This document shows positions 1 through 6,783 of a stretch of DNA of 12,364 nt, one piece after another (the first letter of the stretch is position 1; each line of letters starts with the position of its first letter). This DNA is from Clostridia bacterium (GTDB lineage Bacteria; Bacillota; DSM-521; Neomoorellales; Neomoorellaceae): positions 1 through 12,364 of the forward strand of contig JAAYGJ010000108.1 of assembly GCA_012727745.1 (NCBI GenBank), in the 5' to 3' direction. A program made the position numbers and the translations under genes. The notes under the pieces are model-generated. The model did no database searches and had not been told where the DNA came from. It was given only the letters and a program-made list of their open reading frames with translations.

Positions 1-36
1 AAACCATTCAGCATTCAATATCTACCTTTCAACCTC

Positions 37-66
37 ATTATAATGCCATTCGGCGGAAAAAGGCAA
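37..66 (-). promoter_or_regulatory. Possible sigma-A promoter for a gene off the left edge
   Basis: On the minus strand a perfect TATAAT (37-42) lies 18 bases after TTGCCT (61-66), a 4/6 match to the -35 consensus. It sits downstream of the short Cys-rich gene and points out of the window. About 20 bases on, AAAGG is followed by an ATG, which could start the next gene, but too little sequence remains to judge. A 6-bp inverted repeat, TTCGGC (49-54) with GCCGAA (71-76), straddles the -35 and could be an operator or chance. Confidence 0.35.
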
Positions 67-104
67 GGGGGCCGAAGTAATTCCCAATATTTAAATATTT
101 TCTA

Positions 105-257
105 CTAATTATTTGGAATATTGCTTAACCAGCAAGTCTTACATTGCCCGTTGCAGCTTTTAAGCAACAGAGCATGGCAGCGAGGGCAGCGACAGAGATG
201 AAGGTTATTTATTGGATAATTACAACGAGGGCATCTATAACCGTTCGCTTCTGCCAT
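105..257 (-). CDS. Small Cys-rich putative metal-binding protein, third gene of the feo operon
   Basis: A 50-residue ORF starting with ATG at 257 and ending with TAG at 105, beginning 30 bases after the feoB stop on the same strand. The start is preceded by AGAGGAG at an 8-base spacing, a strong Shine-Dalgarno. The product has eight cysteines (positions 9, 12, 22, 24, 27, 35, 39, 42), spaced C-x2-C-x9-C-x-C-x2-C-x7-C-x3-C-x2-C, plus His20 and His28. It includes two CPRC knuckles, as in zinc ribbons and rubredoxin-like sites. It has no membrane segment, so it is not the known FeoB-associated Cys-rich membrane protein, and it does not look like FeoC (a winged helix). I do not recognise the family. 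By position and cysteine content, a metal-binding role linked to Fe2+ uptake is an inference. Co-transcription with feoAB is likely, since no terminator separates them. Confidence 0.62.
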   Translation of the reverse strand: MAEANGYRCPRCNYPINNLHLCRCPRCHALLLKSCNGQCKTCWLSNIPNN

Positions 258-287
258 GATTTTTACTCCTCTCTCACAATAATTTGC

Positions 288-2132
288 TTAAATTATAATG
301 TTTGACACTATACCACCTATAAAAAATGCCAGGAACAGTATTGCAGGCCAGATAATGATACCTTCACGCCAACCCCGTTCTTTAAAGATTACCAGAACTG
401 AAGCAATACAGGGTACAAAGATAGTAATGGTAAGCAAAGCTACCAAGGACTGTGGCGCTGTAAGGGGTAAGGCGTAAAGGCCAGCAGCGCCAAAATCCCG
501 CCGGATAAAACCCATAATAAAGGCGGTAGCTGTTTCTTTTGGTAATTGCAACCAGTTAACCGTTAGTGGTGCTAATACGTCTTGCAGGGTTACCAATAGC
601 CCGCTAACTTGCAAAAAGCCAATACAAAGCGCTCCTAGGGCAAATAGCGGAGCCGCTTCGTATATAAAGGAAGTAGTCCGGGTAACAGTTTTCTTTAGGA
701 CATTAAGGGGGTGCGGCCAGCGAATAGGGGGCAAATCTATTAAAAGATCGGTGGCTTTACCGGGTAATAGTCGGTTTAATGCTGTTCCTGTCACTATTAG
801 GATAGTGGCAACAAGGATAAGATACAGGGCTGCGTAGCTGGCACCAAGGGGTGCCAGCATACTGGCTATAAAGGCTAATTGTGCAGAACATGGTATACAC
901 ATAGCCAACAAAAAGGTGGCGATGCGTCGTTCGCGGTTGCTAGTAAGTAAACGGGTGGTAATGGTAGCTGCTGTCACACACCCAAAGCCAAGTATAATGG
1001 GTATAATCCCTCTGCCATTCAGGCCCAGGTGCATCAAGGCCCGATCTACCAGCACGGCAATTCTGGGAAGTAGTCCGGAGTCCTCTAATATTGCCAGGCT
1101 TAAATAGAAACCTGCAACAAGGGGTAGCAAAAGTCCGAGGACATAAGTTACGGCCATAGTTAGAACCCCAAATTCACCTATTAACAGGATGCCTAAAATG
1201 GAATCCGGTGCCACCCAGGTACTGACTAAATTGGTTATAAAGGGTTGATAATAGCCCTCCATCAATCCATTTTCAGTTAACTCTACTATTGTCTGGGCTA
1301 TAAATACACCTACGAATTGATAGAGCGCCCACAGGATTAATAACAATATAGGTATACCGGTCAGGGGTTGCATCATCCAGTGTCCCAGGCGAGCAGACCA
1401 GGAAATGCCATTATTTGTTTCTTTTACCACTGCGGCAACAATGGCATCGACATGTTTTCTTCTGGCGAGGTAGATTTCTTCCTGACGGGACTTCATTTTA
1501 ATGCGATGACGGGCTGCCACATATGGATCGCCTTCGAGGATAAGCAGCGCCTCGGCTTGATTGCCGATCTTTTTCAGGGGCAATGACCACATCTCGGCCA
1601 ATATAGGCAGGCTATTCCCCTGTCTGGCATTAGCTACAGCCTGTTTTAATTGCTTCAAACCTTGCTTGCGGGTTGCAACAGTAGGAACAACTGTTACCCC
1701 TAATAGCTCAGAAAGTTTATCTATATCTATTGCAATTCCCTGGCGCTGGGCTTCGTCAACCATATTCAGGGCAACGACCACAGGTATACCCATATCAATA
1801 ATCTGCTGGGTAAGAAAAAGATCCCGTTCTAAATGAACGGCATCCACTACATTTATTACTATATCTGCATTGAGAATAATATCCCGTGCTACTTTTTCTT
1901 CTTCATTAAAAGATGATACGCCGTATATGCCGGGAGTATCGATAATTAAGTCATTACCTAACCTGGCCTGGCTTATATCAAGGGTAGTACCGGGATAGTT
2001 GGAAACATCTACGTAAATGCCGGTGAGGGCGTTAAAGAAGACCGATTTTCCCACGTTGGGGTTCCCCACCAGTACTATCTTGCGCATTTTTGAATTATTT
2101 TCCTGTTTTTTATTATTAACGTGACAGGCCAT
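288..2132 (-). CDS. feoB: Ferrous iron transport protein B (FeoB), short divergent type
   Basis: An inner-membrane Fe2+ transporter with an N-terminal GTPase, 614 residues. G-protein motifs are visible: G1 GNPNVGKS (23-30), G2 Thr in PGTT (47-50), G3 DTPG (65-68), G4 NMVD (123-126) and a G5-like region near VATRKQG (152-158). Hydrophobic segments follow from about residue 258 to the end, with the two Gate-type stretches. The first reads GFGCVTAAT (382-390) where the classical form is GFGCNVPA: the Cys is kept but the Asn-Val-Pro is lost. FIRRDFGAAGLY (542-553) and FVPC (572-575) match the usual C-terminal core. It is shorter than the E. coli protein (773 residues). The ATG at 2132 has AGGGG 8 bases upstream, whereas the internal Met16 has only a weak ribosome site. 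It overlaps the end of feoA by 17 bases, which suggests translational coupling. Confidence 0.95.
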   Translation of the reverse strand: MACHVNNKKQENNSKMRKIVLVGNPNVGKSVFFNALTGIYVDVSNYPGTTLDISQARLGNDLIIDTPGIYGVSSFNEEEKVARDIILNADIVINVVDAVHLERDLFLTQQIIDMGIPVVVALNMVDEAQRQGIAIDIDKLSELLGVTVVPTVATRKQGLKQLKQAVANARQGNSLPILAEMWSLPLKKIGNQAEALLILEGDPYVAARHRIKMKSRQEEIYLARRKHVDAIVAAVVKETNNGISWSARLGHWMMQPLTGIPILLLILWALYQFVGVFIAQTIVELTENGLMEGYYQPFITNLVSTWVAPDSILGILLIGEFGVLTMAVTYVLGLLLPLVAGFYLSLAILEDSGLLPRIAVLVDRALMHLGLNGRGIIPIILGFGCVTAATITTRLLTSNRERRIATFLLAMCIPCSAQLAFIASMLAPLGASYAALYLILVATILIVTGTALNRLLPGKATDLLIDLPPIRWPHPLNVLKKTVTRTTSFIYEAAPLFALGALCIGFLQVSGLLVTLQDVLAPLTVNWLQLPKETATAFIMGFIRRDFGAAGLYALPLTAPQSLVALLTITIFVPCIASVLVIFKERGWREGIIIWPAILFLAFFIGGIVSNIII

Positions 2133-2391
2133 ATACTTGTCCCCTGCTAAAAGATTTACAGTGTTCGATAGCTGGCACCGGTTCTATCTTTATCTTTTTT
2201 GCCAATCCTCTACCAATAGCTATTTCCTGGCGCTTTTTGGTTACTATGACCGGTCCGCCTGGAATTACGTTGGCACAGGTTATCACTTGGCCTTCAGATA
2301 TTCCAAAACGAATAGTCTGGGCACGAATGCCCCTGCCTGGTAATGCCAGGATACGGCATTTCTGTCCGGGTTTAGCTTTATCCAGTGTCAT
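2116..2391 (-). CDS. feoA: Ferrous iron transport protein A (FeoA)
   Basis: A 91-residue cytosolic protein with the SH3-like FeoA fold, thought to act on FeoB during Fe2+ uptake. The central part, with GRGIRAQTIRFGISEG near 19-34 and GGPVIVTKKRQEIAIGRGLA near 45-64, follows the FeoA pattern of a turn-rich beta barrel ending in a conserved small-residue segment. The last 20 or so residues extend beyond the usual core of about 75. The ATG at 2391 has GGGAGGAG just upstream, a near-ideal ribosome site. It is the first gene of the operon, overlaps feoB, and lies downstream of a promoter carrying a Fur-box-like sequence. Confidence 0.92.
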   Translation of the reverse strand: MTLDKAKPGQKCRILALPGRGIRAQTIRFGISEGQVITCANVIPGGPVIVTKKRQEIAIGRGLAKKIKIEPVPAIEHCKSFSRGQVYGLSR

Positions 2392-2448
2392 AGCTTTCTC
2401 CTCCCGTATATTCTATGCAGCGTATCTGGAGGTTAATAGTAGTGAGTG

Positions 2449-2479
2449 ATATCATTTTCAATTAGTGCTCTAATGATAT
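2449..2479. repeat. 8-bp inverted repeat near the feoA transcription start
   Basis: ATATCATT (2449-2456) and its exact complement AATGATAT (2472-2479) are separated by 15 bases and lie at and just downstream of the expected feoA transcription start. The arms share the TGATAT core of Fur half-sites, so this could be a second, weaker regulator site, or a small hairpin in the leader. It could also be chance in A/T-rich DNA. Confidence 0.3.
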
Positions 2480-2506
2480 ATTATTGCAAATGATAATCGT
2501 TGTCAA
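2478..2506 (-). promoter_or_regulatory. feoAB promoter
   Basis: Read on the minus strand, a perfect -35 TTGACA (2501-2506) is followed by a 17-base spacer and the -10 TAATAT (2478-2483, 4/6). The expected start is about 2471, giving an 80-base leader before the feoA ATG at 2391. The spacer carries the Fur-like site listed separately. Confidence 0.65.
2491..2505. promoter_or_regulatory. Fur-box-like operator of feoAB
   Basis: TGATAATCGTTGTCA matches the 7-1-7 Fur consensus TGATAATNATTATCA at 12 of 14 informative positions. It occupies most of the spacer between the -35 and -10 of the feoA promoter, where a bound repressor would exclude RNA polymerase. Repression by Fe2+-loaded Fur is inferred from the site and from the iron-uptake genes it controls. 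Confidence 0.65.
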
Positions 2507-2515
2507 TGGGTATTT

Positions 2516-2537
2516 AAAAAAATAACTATTTATTTTT
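2516..2537 (-). terminator. Possible weak A/T-only terminator after dnaC-like gene
   Basis: On the minus strand an 8-bp stem made only of A/T pairs (arms 2530-2537 and 2518-2525, 4-base loop) runs straight into further T residues, about 13 bases after the dnaC-like stop. The absence of G/C makes it a poor intrinsic terminator, but it is the only hairpin before the feoA promoter. Confidence 0.3.
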
Positions 2538-2549
2538 CAAGGCTTTTTC

Positions 2550-3341
2550 TCAGCTAATAATGCAGCGTATATCTTCTTCTACCGGTAGATGGTAAGAGGT
2601 ACAAAGTTCAACCAGACGGGAGGTTGTACGTTCACCCAAATAGTCTTCCAGAGTTTTCAGATCCAGATTGGTAGTAACCACTGTCGGTAATTCATTAATT
2701 AAGCGGTAATTGATTAATGAGTAGATTTTATTACAGGTCCATTCAGTATAATTATGGGCACCAAGGTCATCGAGGATTAAAATAGGGGCTTTTCGCGCAA
2801 TATCTATAAGTTCCAGTTCTGTTTGACTGTTGTCCTGGGGGCGGCGATCATAAGTAGCCCGGATAGCATCGAGCAGGTCAGGCACAACTGTAAAGAGTAC
2901 TTCTCTGTTTGCAGCTATCAAGGCATTGGCAATAGCTGCGGCAAGAAAGGTTTTACCGCTGCCTACAGGGCCAAAAATTAAAAGACCACGGCCATGAGAT
3001 TTATGCGTGTATGTGTTTACATAGCGCCGGGCTGCTTCCAGGCAGCGCCGGGCACTTTCATAGTATGAAGTACCGGTTAACTCATCTTGCAGCTCCCGGG
3101 AGTAGTATTTAAGGTCAAAACCATCCAGAGTATGGCGGGCTAATTGGGGCGCCAGGTTGGCGGAGCGCAAAAGTTTTTGCCAGCTTTTCTGGAGCATACA
3201 GCGGCATCGATAAGCGAGCCCGTCTCTAATAATAAGTCCCCTGTCATGGCAAAGGGAACAATCAAACGACTTTTCTTGATTATTTATTGCTGCATGAGGC
3301 TTCATCGTAGTTATTTGGGCAGGAATATGTATCTTTTTCAT
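2550..3341 (-). CDS. DnaC/DnaI-like helicase-loader ATPase
   Basis: An AAA+ ATPase of the DnaC/DnaI/IstB family, 263 residues from the start chosen here. It is expected to load the replicative helicase onto DNA at initiation or restart. Domains in order: an N-terminal Zn-binding module with Cys28, Cys31, Cys46 and Cys48; Walker A GPVGSGKT (124-131); Walker B LILDDLG (188-194); sensor-1 region TTNLD (223-227); and an arginine-finger motif around GERTTSRLVE (236-245). The frame is open to an ATG at 3368, but that ATG has no ribosome site, while ATG 3341 has AGGGGGG 11 bases upstream. The gene follows the dnaD-like gene on the same strand with about 85 bases between, a typical Firmicute primosome pairing. 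An IS21 IstB origin is unlikely (no istA, and the Zn module fits chromosomal loaders). Confidence 0.85.
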   Translation of the reverse strand: MKKIHIPAQITTMKPHAAINNQEKSFDCSLCHDRGLIIRDGLAYRCRCMLQKSWQKLLRSANLAPQLARHTLDGFDLKYYSRELQDELTGTSYYESARRCLEAARRYVNTYTHKSHGRGLLIFGPVGSGKTFLAAAIANALIAANREVLFTVVPDLLDAIRATYDRRPQDNSQTELELIDIARKAPILILDDLGAHNYTEWTCNKIYSLINYRLINELPTVVTTNLDLKTLEDYLGERTTSRLVELCTSYHLPVEEDIRCIIS

Positions 3342-3426
3342 CGCGATATTATCCCCCCTGCTATCCATCTTTAAGGTGTAACGCCATTACCGGCTTAAGG
3401 ATAAATTGTTTGAAACGCCCGGCAAG

Positions 3427-4176
3427 TTAGCTTCTGGGGCTGAGACGATACAGGTCACGGTATTTATCATTTTTGGCTTGTTTTTTATCAGCAGCGCGGT
3501 GTGGACGGCTTCTTCTCTTCCTTTTCTCATCAAAAGCTATGGCTTCAGCAACAGTGCTAATATTGTGGCGTTGCCAGTCGCATAAAATTGAGTCAATGTA
3601 ACGGAAGTTTAAGGCCCCTCGTAAAACAGCCCTGCGCAGAGCTTCTTGCAAAAGTTCTACTGACAGCTGTTCATTCTGCATCCAGGTTTTAAGCTGGTCA
3701 CTTTCCAGAGGCGAAAGTGGACGCCCAAATTCTTTTTCTAAGCATTGATAAAGTTTTCCGTACTTGTCTGTAGTAGCAGCTATCTCATCGGCGGAAGCTA
3801 TAACTGATTTATAATCTCCAAGGACTAGTTGTGTCAATCTTGACCACAGTGGTGTAAAGTTGAAGCTATTCTGCCAGCATTTGAGGGTGCTGCTGTAGTA
3901 GGGTTCTACAGTTATGAGTTTTTTTTCGATCAGTGAAGCAATCAGGTTTTTTATAGTTTCAACATCCAGTTGCATGTACTGACTCAACTTTTCCGGAGAG
4001 GGAAAACGTTCATGCTCTACCTGGCGCCAGTGCAATAAGTGCAATATCACCATCATTTCTAGTTCGGTTATGTCTAGCCGGCTGTAAAACTTTAGCAGTA
4101 TGTTGGGGATAACGAAACTCCCCGATTCCAGCAAAGTTGCAAATAATATTGAGTAATTGTCATTAAGGCTTACCAT
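3427..4176 (-). CDS. DnaD-like replication initiation / primosome protein
   Basis: 249 residues from the start chosen here. The N-terminal half (about 20-110) is helical and winged-helix-like. The C-terminal half (about 139-205) fits the DnaB/DnaD domain, with the characteristic YxxxIxxxW-type motif seen as FRYIDSILCDW (191-201). The tail is Lys/Arg-rich (218-236), suitable for DNA contact. DnaD-type proteins remodel DNA and recruit the helicase-loader complex, and the gene sits just upstream of the DnaC-like loader. The ORF extends to an ATG at 4209, but a TATAAT lies only 6 bases before it, so transcription would start at or after that codon. ATG 4176 has AGGGGG 10 bases upstream and is preferred. 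Confidence 0.82.
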   Translation of the reverse strand: MVSLNDNYSILFATLLESGSFVIPNILLKFYSRLDITELEMMVILHLLHWRQVEHERFPSPEKLSQYMQLDVETIKNLIASLIEKKLITVEPYYSSTLKCWQNSFNFTPLWSRLTQLVLGDYKSVIASADEIAATTDKYGKLYQCLEKEFGRPLSPLESDQLKTWMQNEQLSVELLQEALRRAVLRGALNFRYIDSILCDWQRHNISTVAEAIAFDEKRKRRSRPHRAADKKQAKNDKYRDLYRLSPRS

Positions 4177-4214
4177 ACTAATTTTTCCCCCTGGCAGCTT
4201 GGTTACCATATTTT

Positions 4215-4243
4215 ATTATAGCATTGTTAATCCCTTTGCTAAA
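4215..4243 (-). promoter_or_regulatory. Candidate promoter of the dnaD-dnaC pair
   Basis: A perfect TATAAT (4215-4220, minus strand) is preceded at 17 bases by TTTAGC (4238-4243), only a 3/6 match to the -35. Transcription would begin near 4208, giving a leader of roughly 32 bases to the preferred ATG at 4176. It is back to back with the promoter of the plus-strand gene. Confidence 0.45.
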
Positions 4244-4260
4244 GGTTTGCAGGCTAGAGC

Positions 4261-4289
4261 TTGGCTATAGGCAAATTATTATTTATAAT
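4261..4289 (+). promoter_or_regulatory. Promoter of the P-loop/Asp23 gene
   Basis: TTGGCT (4261-4266, 4/6) and a perfect TATAAT (4284-4289) are separated by 17 bases. The expected start near 4296 leaves a short leader of about 20 bases that holds the AAGGAGG ribosome site. It diverges from the dnaD promoter in the same 100-base gap. Confidence 0.55.
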
Positions 4290-4315
4290 ATTGGCCATAA
4301 AGGAGGTTCGGTTCT

Positions 4316-5140
4316 TTGGAGGTAATTGCCCTTGTAGGTCCCAGCGGGAGCGGCAAGAGTCATAGGTCTCTGGCAGTTGCTCATGATTATGCGGCCGAGC
4401 TTATGATTGATGATGGCCTATTAATTCAAGGCAGCCGCATTTTGGCGGGAATTTCCGCCAAGGAACAACCGACCCGGGTAGGGGCCATAAAAACCGCCCT
4501 CTTTTGCGATCCTGAGCATGCCCGCGAAGTACGACAAGTATTGGCTGACCTTAAACCCCGCAGACTACTGGTAATAAGTACTTCACGGAAAATGGTGTTA
4601 AATATTAGCCAGCGCCTGAATTTACCTGAGCCTTCCATTTGGCTTGATATTACCGACATAGCTACTCCGAAAGAAATTGCTCGTGCCAGGCAAATTCGTC
4701 AGCAACTGGGCAAACATGTTATTCCGGTACCTGCGGTAGAGTTAAAACCTCGTTTCCAGGGCCTGCTAATTGAACCCTTGCGCACTTTTTTACGTCGCCG
4801 CCACTCCCCACCTGGTAAAGCCGTGAAACTCTGGGTGGAGCAGACTACAGTCAGGCCTACATTTAATTCCCTGGGTCGCTTTTATATTAGCCATAACGCT
4901 GTGGCTCAGATCGCAATTTACCTGGCAACTACTGCAGGATTAAGCAACCTTGAGGTCAAAATTGACAGCCATAACAGTAATTTAATAATAAATATTGAAG
5001 CAGCAGCCCCATATGGCGTCTCTTTGCCTGTACTGTTACGCCGGATACAAAAAAAGGTCCGGACAGTAATATCGTCGATGACAGGTCTAGAGGTAGAAGC
5101 TGTCAATATCACCATCCGAACCCTGACTTTTAAAGAATAA
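4316..5140 (+). CDS. P-loop NTPase fused to an Asp23/Gls24-family domain
   Basis: 274 residues starting at a TTG, with AGGAGG (4301-4306) 9 bases upstream, which fixes the start. The N-terminal part has a clean Walker A, GPSGSGKS (8-15), opening directly after the first beta strand. IDDGLLI (31-37) and the strand RRLLVISTS (82-90) fit a small kinase-like P-loop fold, though I cannot name the base-specific or phosphate-acceptor motifs. The C-terminal part (about 178-272) resembles the Asp23 (Gls24/YloU) family: FYISHNAVAQIAIYLA, then LSNLEVKI, and a last helix-strand IQKKVRTVISSMTGLEVEAVNITI spread over 244-267. Asp23 domains occur in envelope-stress and cell-wall-associated proteins. No signal peptide or membrane segment is seen, so it should be cytosolic. 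The exact role is unknown. It is transcribed alone, divergent from dnaD. Confidence 0.8.
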   Translation: MEVIALVGPSGSGKSHRSLAVAHDYAAELMIDDGLLIQGSRILAGISAKEQPTRVGAIKTALFCDPEHAREVRQVLADLKPRRLLVISTSRKMVLNISQRLNLPEPSIWLDITDIATPKEIARARQIRQQLGKHVIPVPAVELKPRFQGLLIEPLRTFLRRRHSPPGKAVKLWVEQTTVRPTFNSLGRFYISHNAVAQIAIYLATTAGLSNLEVKIDSHNSNLIINIEAAAPYGVSLPVLLRRIQKKVRTVISSMTGLEVEAVNITIRTLTFKE

Positions 5141-5143
5141 AAA

Positions 5144-6757
5144 TTAACTTACTTCTTCTAGCAGGCTCTCACTTATGAGAGCCTCAATCTGCTCAAGTTT
5201 ACGGTTAATCCTGTCATATTCCTGCCTGGCAAAGCCAGCTTCAACCATGGCTTTTAGTTGAATAACGAGACGCTGGTATCTAGCTTCAGCTTCAGCGGCT
5301 GCAGCCTGAGCAATAAGTTTCTCTGTAGGCCCAGCAACAATCTTTTCAGGTACTGGCAATAGTTGTACGCTGGATAACCATTCGGGCACCTCAGCCTCCA
5401 GGCCTAACTCGGAGATAATTAAATTGGCAAAGTCTTCGGAGGACTTCTCCTCACCGTGGGTAACAAATACTTTGCGCGGTAAATGGTCAAAGGATTTTAT
5501 CCAGTTTAATAGGCCTGTTTGATCAGCATGGGCAGAAAAACCTGTAATATTGACAATGTCTGCTTTGACAGCAATTTCCTCACCGTGGATACGAACTTGT
5601 TTTTCCCCTTGAAGCAGGCGATGCCCCAGGGTGCCAACAGCCTGATAGCCTACCAGCAGCACTGTTGCTTCTTTACGCCAAAGATTGTGTTTTAAATGAT
5701 GTTTAATTCTGCCTGCGTCGCACATGCCGCTGGCAGAAATGATAATTACTCCGCCGCTAATCTGATTAATGGCCATTGACTCTTCCGTTGTCCGGCTTAT
5801 GTGCAAACCTGGCAAGTAAAAGGGACAGGTAACCCCATCAGCACTTAAACTTTTAGTTTGTTCATCAAAATATTCCTGGTGTTTGCAAAAGATATCTGTG
5901 GCGGCTGCTGCCAGGGGGCTATCCAGATAAATTTTGTCGACAGCGATAGCGCCTTGCTTAATAAGGACATGCAGGGCATACAGGAGGTCCTGGGTACGTT
6001 CTACGGCAAAAGCCGGAATGACCAGGTTGCCTCCTTTTTTCATAGTTGTTTGGATTACTTCTTTAAGTTGCTCAATTGTATCTTTTTCGAGCTTATGGCA
6101 GCGATTGCCATAAGTAGATTCAATTACCAGGTAGTCGGTATGAACTATTTTTGCCGGGTCCTGGACAACAGGGTGACCTGGATTACCCAGGTCGCCGGAA
6201 AAGGTTATTTTAACTTCATTATTATCGTCATCTTTTAGCCAGAGTTCAACGATGGCAGAACCCAGAATATGTCCTGCGTTTTGCAGCCGTAAGCGGATGC
6301 CAGGTAAAATTTCTTTTTCTACACCATAGTCAATGCCTTCAAAGTATGGCAGACAGGCAGCTGCTTGCTCAGCAGTATAAATTGGTGTTAATAGGGGCAG
6401 CCCAGCCCGGCTATTTTTACGATTTTTGCGTTCAACTTCCATTTCTTGGATATGACCGCTGTCTGGCAGTAAGACGCTGGCCAGGTCAACGGTAACTGGG
6501 TGGGTATACACCGGTCCTTTATAACCCTGTAAATAGAGTTTGGGAATTAAACCGCAGTGGTCAATATGAGCATGGGTTAGGATTACTGCGTTAATACTGC
6601 TAGGTTCAAAGGGAAAAGGGCCGTAGTTTCTCTCTTTGATAGCTTTCGAGCCTTGAAATAGGCCGCAATCCACCAACAGGCGGTGTTTGCCGTTATCGAT
6701 CAGATAACAGGAACCGGTTACGGTTCCTGCTGCACCACAGAACTGCAAATTAATCAT
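5144..6757 (-). CDS. Metallo-beta-lactamase / beta-CASP RNase-type protein with RMMBL motif
   Basis: A 537-residue cytosolic metallohydrolase of the CPSF73-like / YSH1 family, which acts on RNA as endo- and/or exonuclease. The MBL core is intact: HAHIDH (62-67), His163 in NAGHILGSA, and Asp189 in SGDLG. The beta-CASP part starts at ESTYGNR (213-219), with PAFAVERTQ (248-256) and SASGMCDAGRIKHHL (341-355). The late motifs are GFSAHAD (406-412, His410) and VTHGEE (432-437, His434). A charged helical tail follows from about 470 to 537. ATG 6757 has GGAGAGGTGG just upstream. It starts 26 bases after the aminotransferase stop with no terminator between, so it is probably the third gene of the T-box operon. 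Its stop is 3 bases from the stop of the convergent P-loop gene. The RNA substrate cannot be told from the sequence. Confidence 0.88.
   Translation of the reverse strand: MINLQFCGAAGTVTGSCYLIDNGKHRLLVDCGLFQGSKAIKERNYGPFPFEPSSINAVILTHAHIDHCGLIPKLYLQGYKGPVYTHPVTVDLASVLLPDSGHIQEMEVERKNRKNSRAGLPLLTPIYTAEQAAACLPYFEGIDYGVEKEILPGIRLRLQNAGHILGSAIVELWLKDDDNNEVKITFSGDLGNPGHPVVQDPAKIVHTDYLVIESTYGNRCHKLEKDTIEQLKEVIQTTMKKGGNLVIPAFAVERTQDLLYALHVLIKQGAIAVDKIYLDSPLAAAATDIFCKHQEYFDEQTKSLSADGVTCPFYLPGLHISRTTEESMAINQISGGVIIISASGMCDAGRIKHHLKHNLWRKEATVLLVGYQAVGTLGHRLLQGEKQVRIHGEEIAVKADIVNITGFSAHADQTGLLNWIKSFDHLPRKVFVTHGEEKSSEDFANLIISELGLEAEVPEWLSSVQLLPVPEKIVAGPTEKLIAQAAAAEAEARYQRLVIQLKAMVEAGFARQEYDRINRKLEQIEALISESLLEEVS
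5163..5184. repeat. Perfect 9-bp hairpin at the convergent gene ends
   Basis: AGGCTCTCA (5163-5171) and TGAGAGCCT (5176-5184) form a perfect 9-bp stem with a 4-base loop. It lies inside the last 15 codons of the MBL gene and about 22 bases after the stop of the opposing P-loop gene. There is no T-run directly after it on either strand; on the minus strand a TTAATTTTTATT stretch comes roughly 15 bases later. It may protect or define mRNA 3' ends for both converging transcripts, but it is not a textbook intrinsic terminator. Confidence 0.45.
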
Positions 6758-6783
6758 AATCCACCTCTCCCATATGGGTAGCC

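Noticed and set aside
49..76. TTCGGC / GCCGAA inverted repeat as terminator of the feo operon
   Set aside because: The arms are only 6 bp with a 16-base loop and no T-run, and the repeat overlaps a candidate promoter; it is noted there only as a possible operator.
916..1836. Plus-strand open frames inside feoB
   Set aside because: They are antisense shadows of a clear FeoB coding region, with no ribosome sites or recognisable protein features.
2550..3368. DnaC-like ATPase as IS21-type istB, hinting at an insertion sequence
   Set aside because: No istA, no terminal repeats, an N-terminal four-Cys Zn module and a DnaD-like gene next door point to a chromosomal helicase loader.
6769..6778. CCCATATGGG palindrome between the aminotransferase and MBL genes as a terminator
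   Set aside because: A 10-base palindrome with no real loop and no T-run cannot act as an intrinsic terminator; it overlaps the MBL ribosome-site region.
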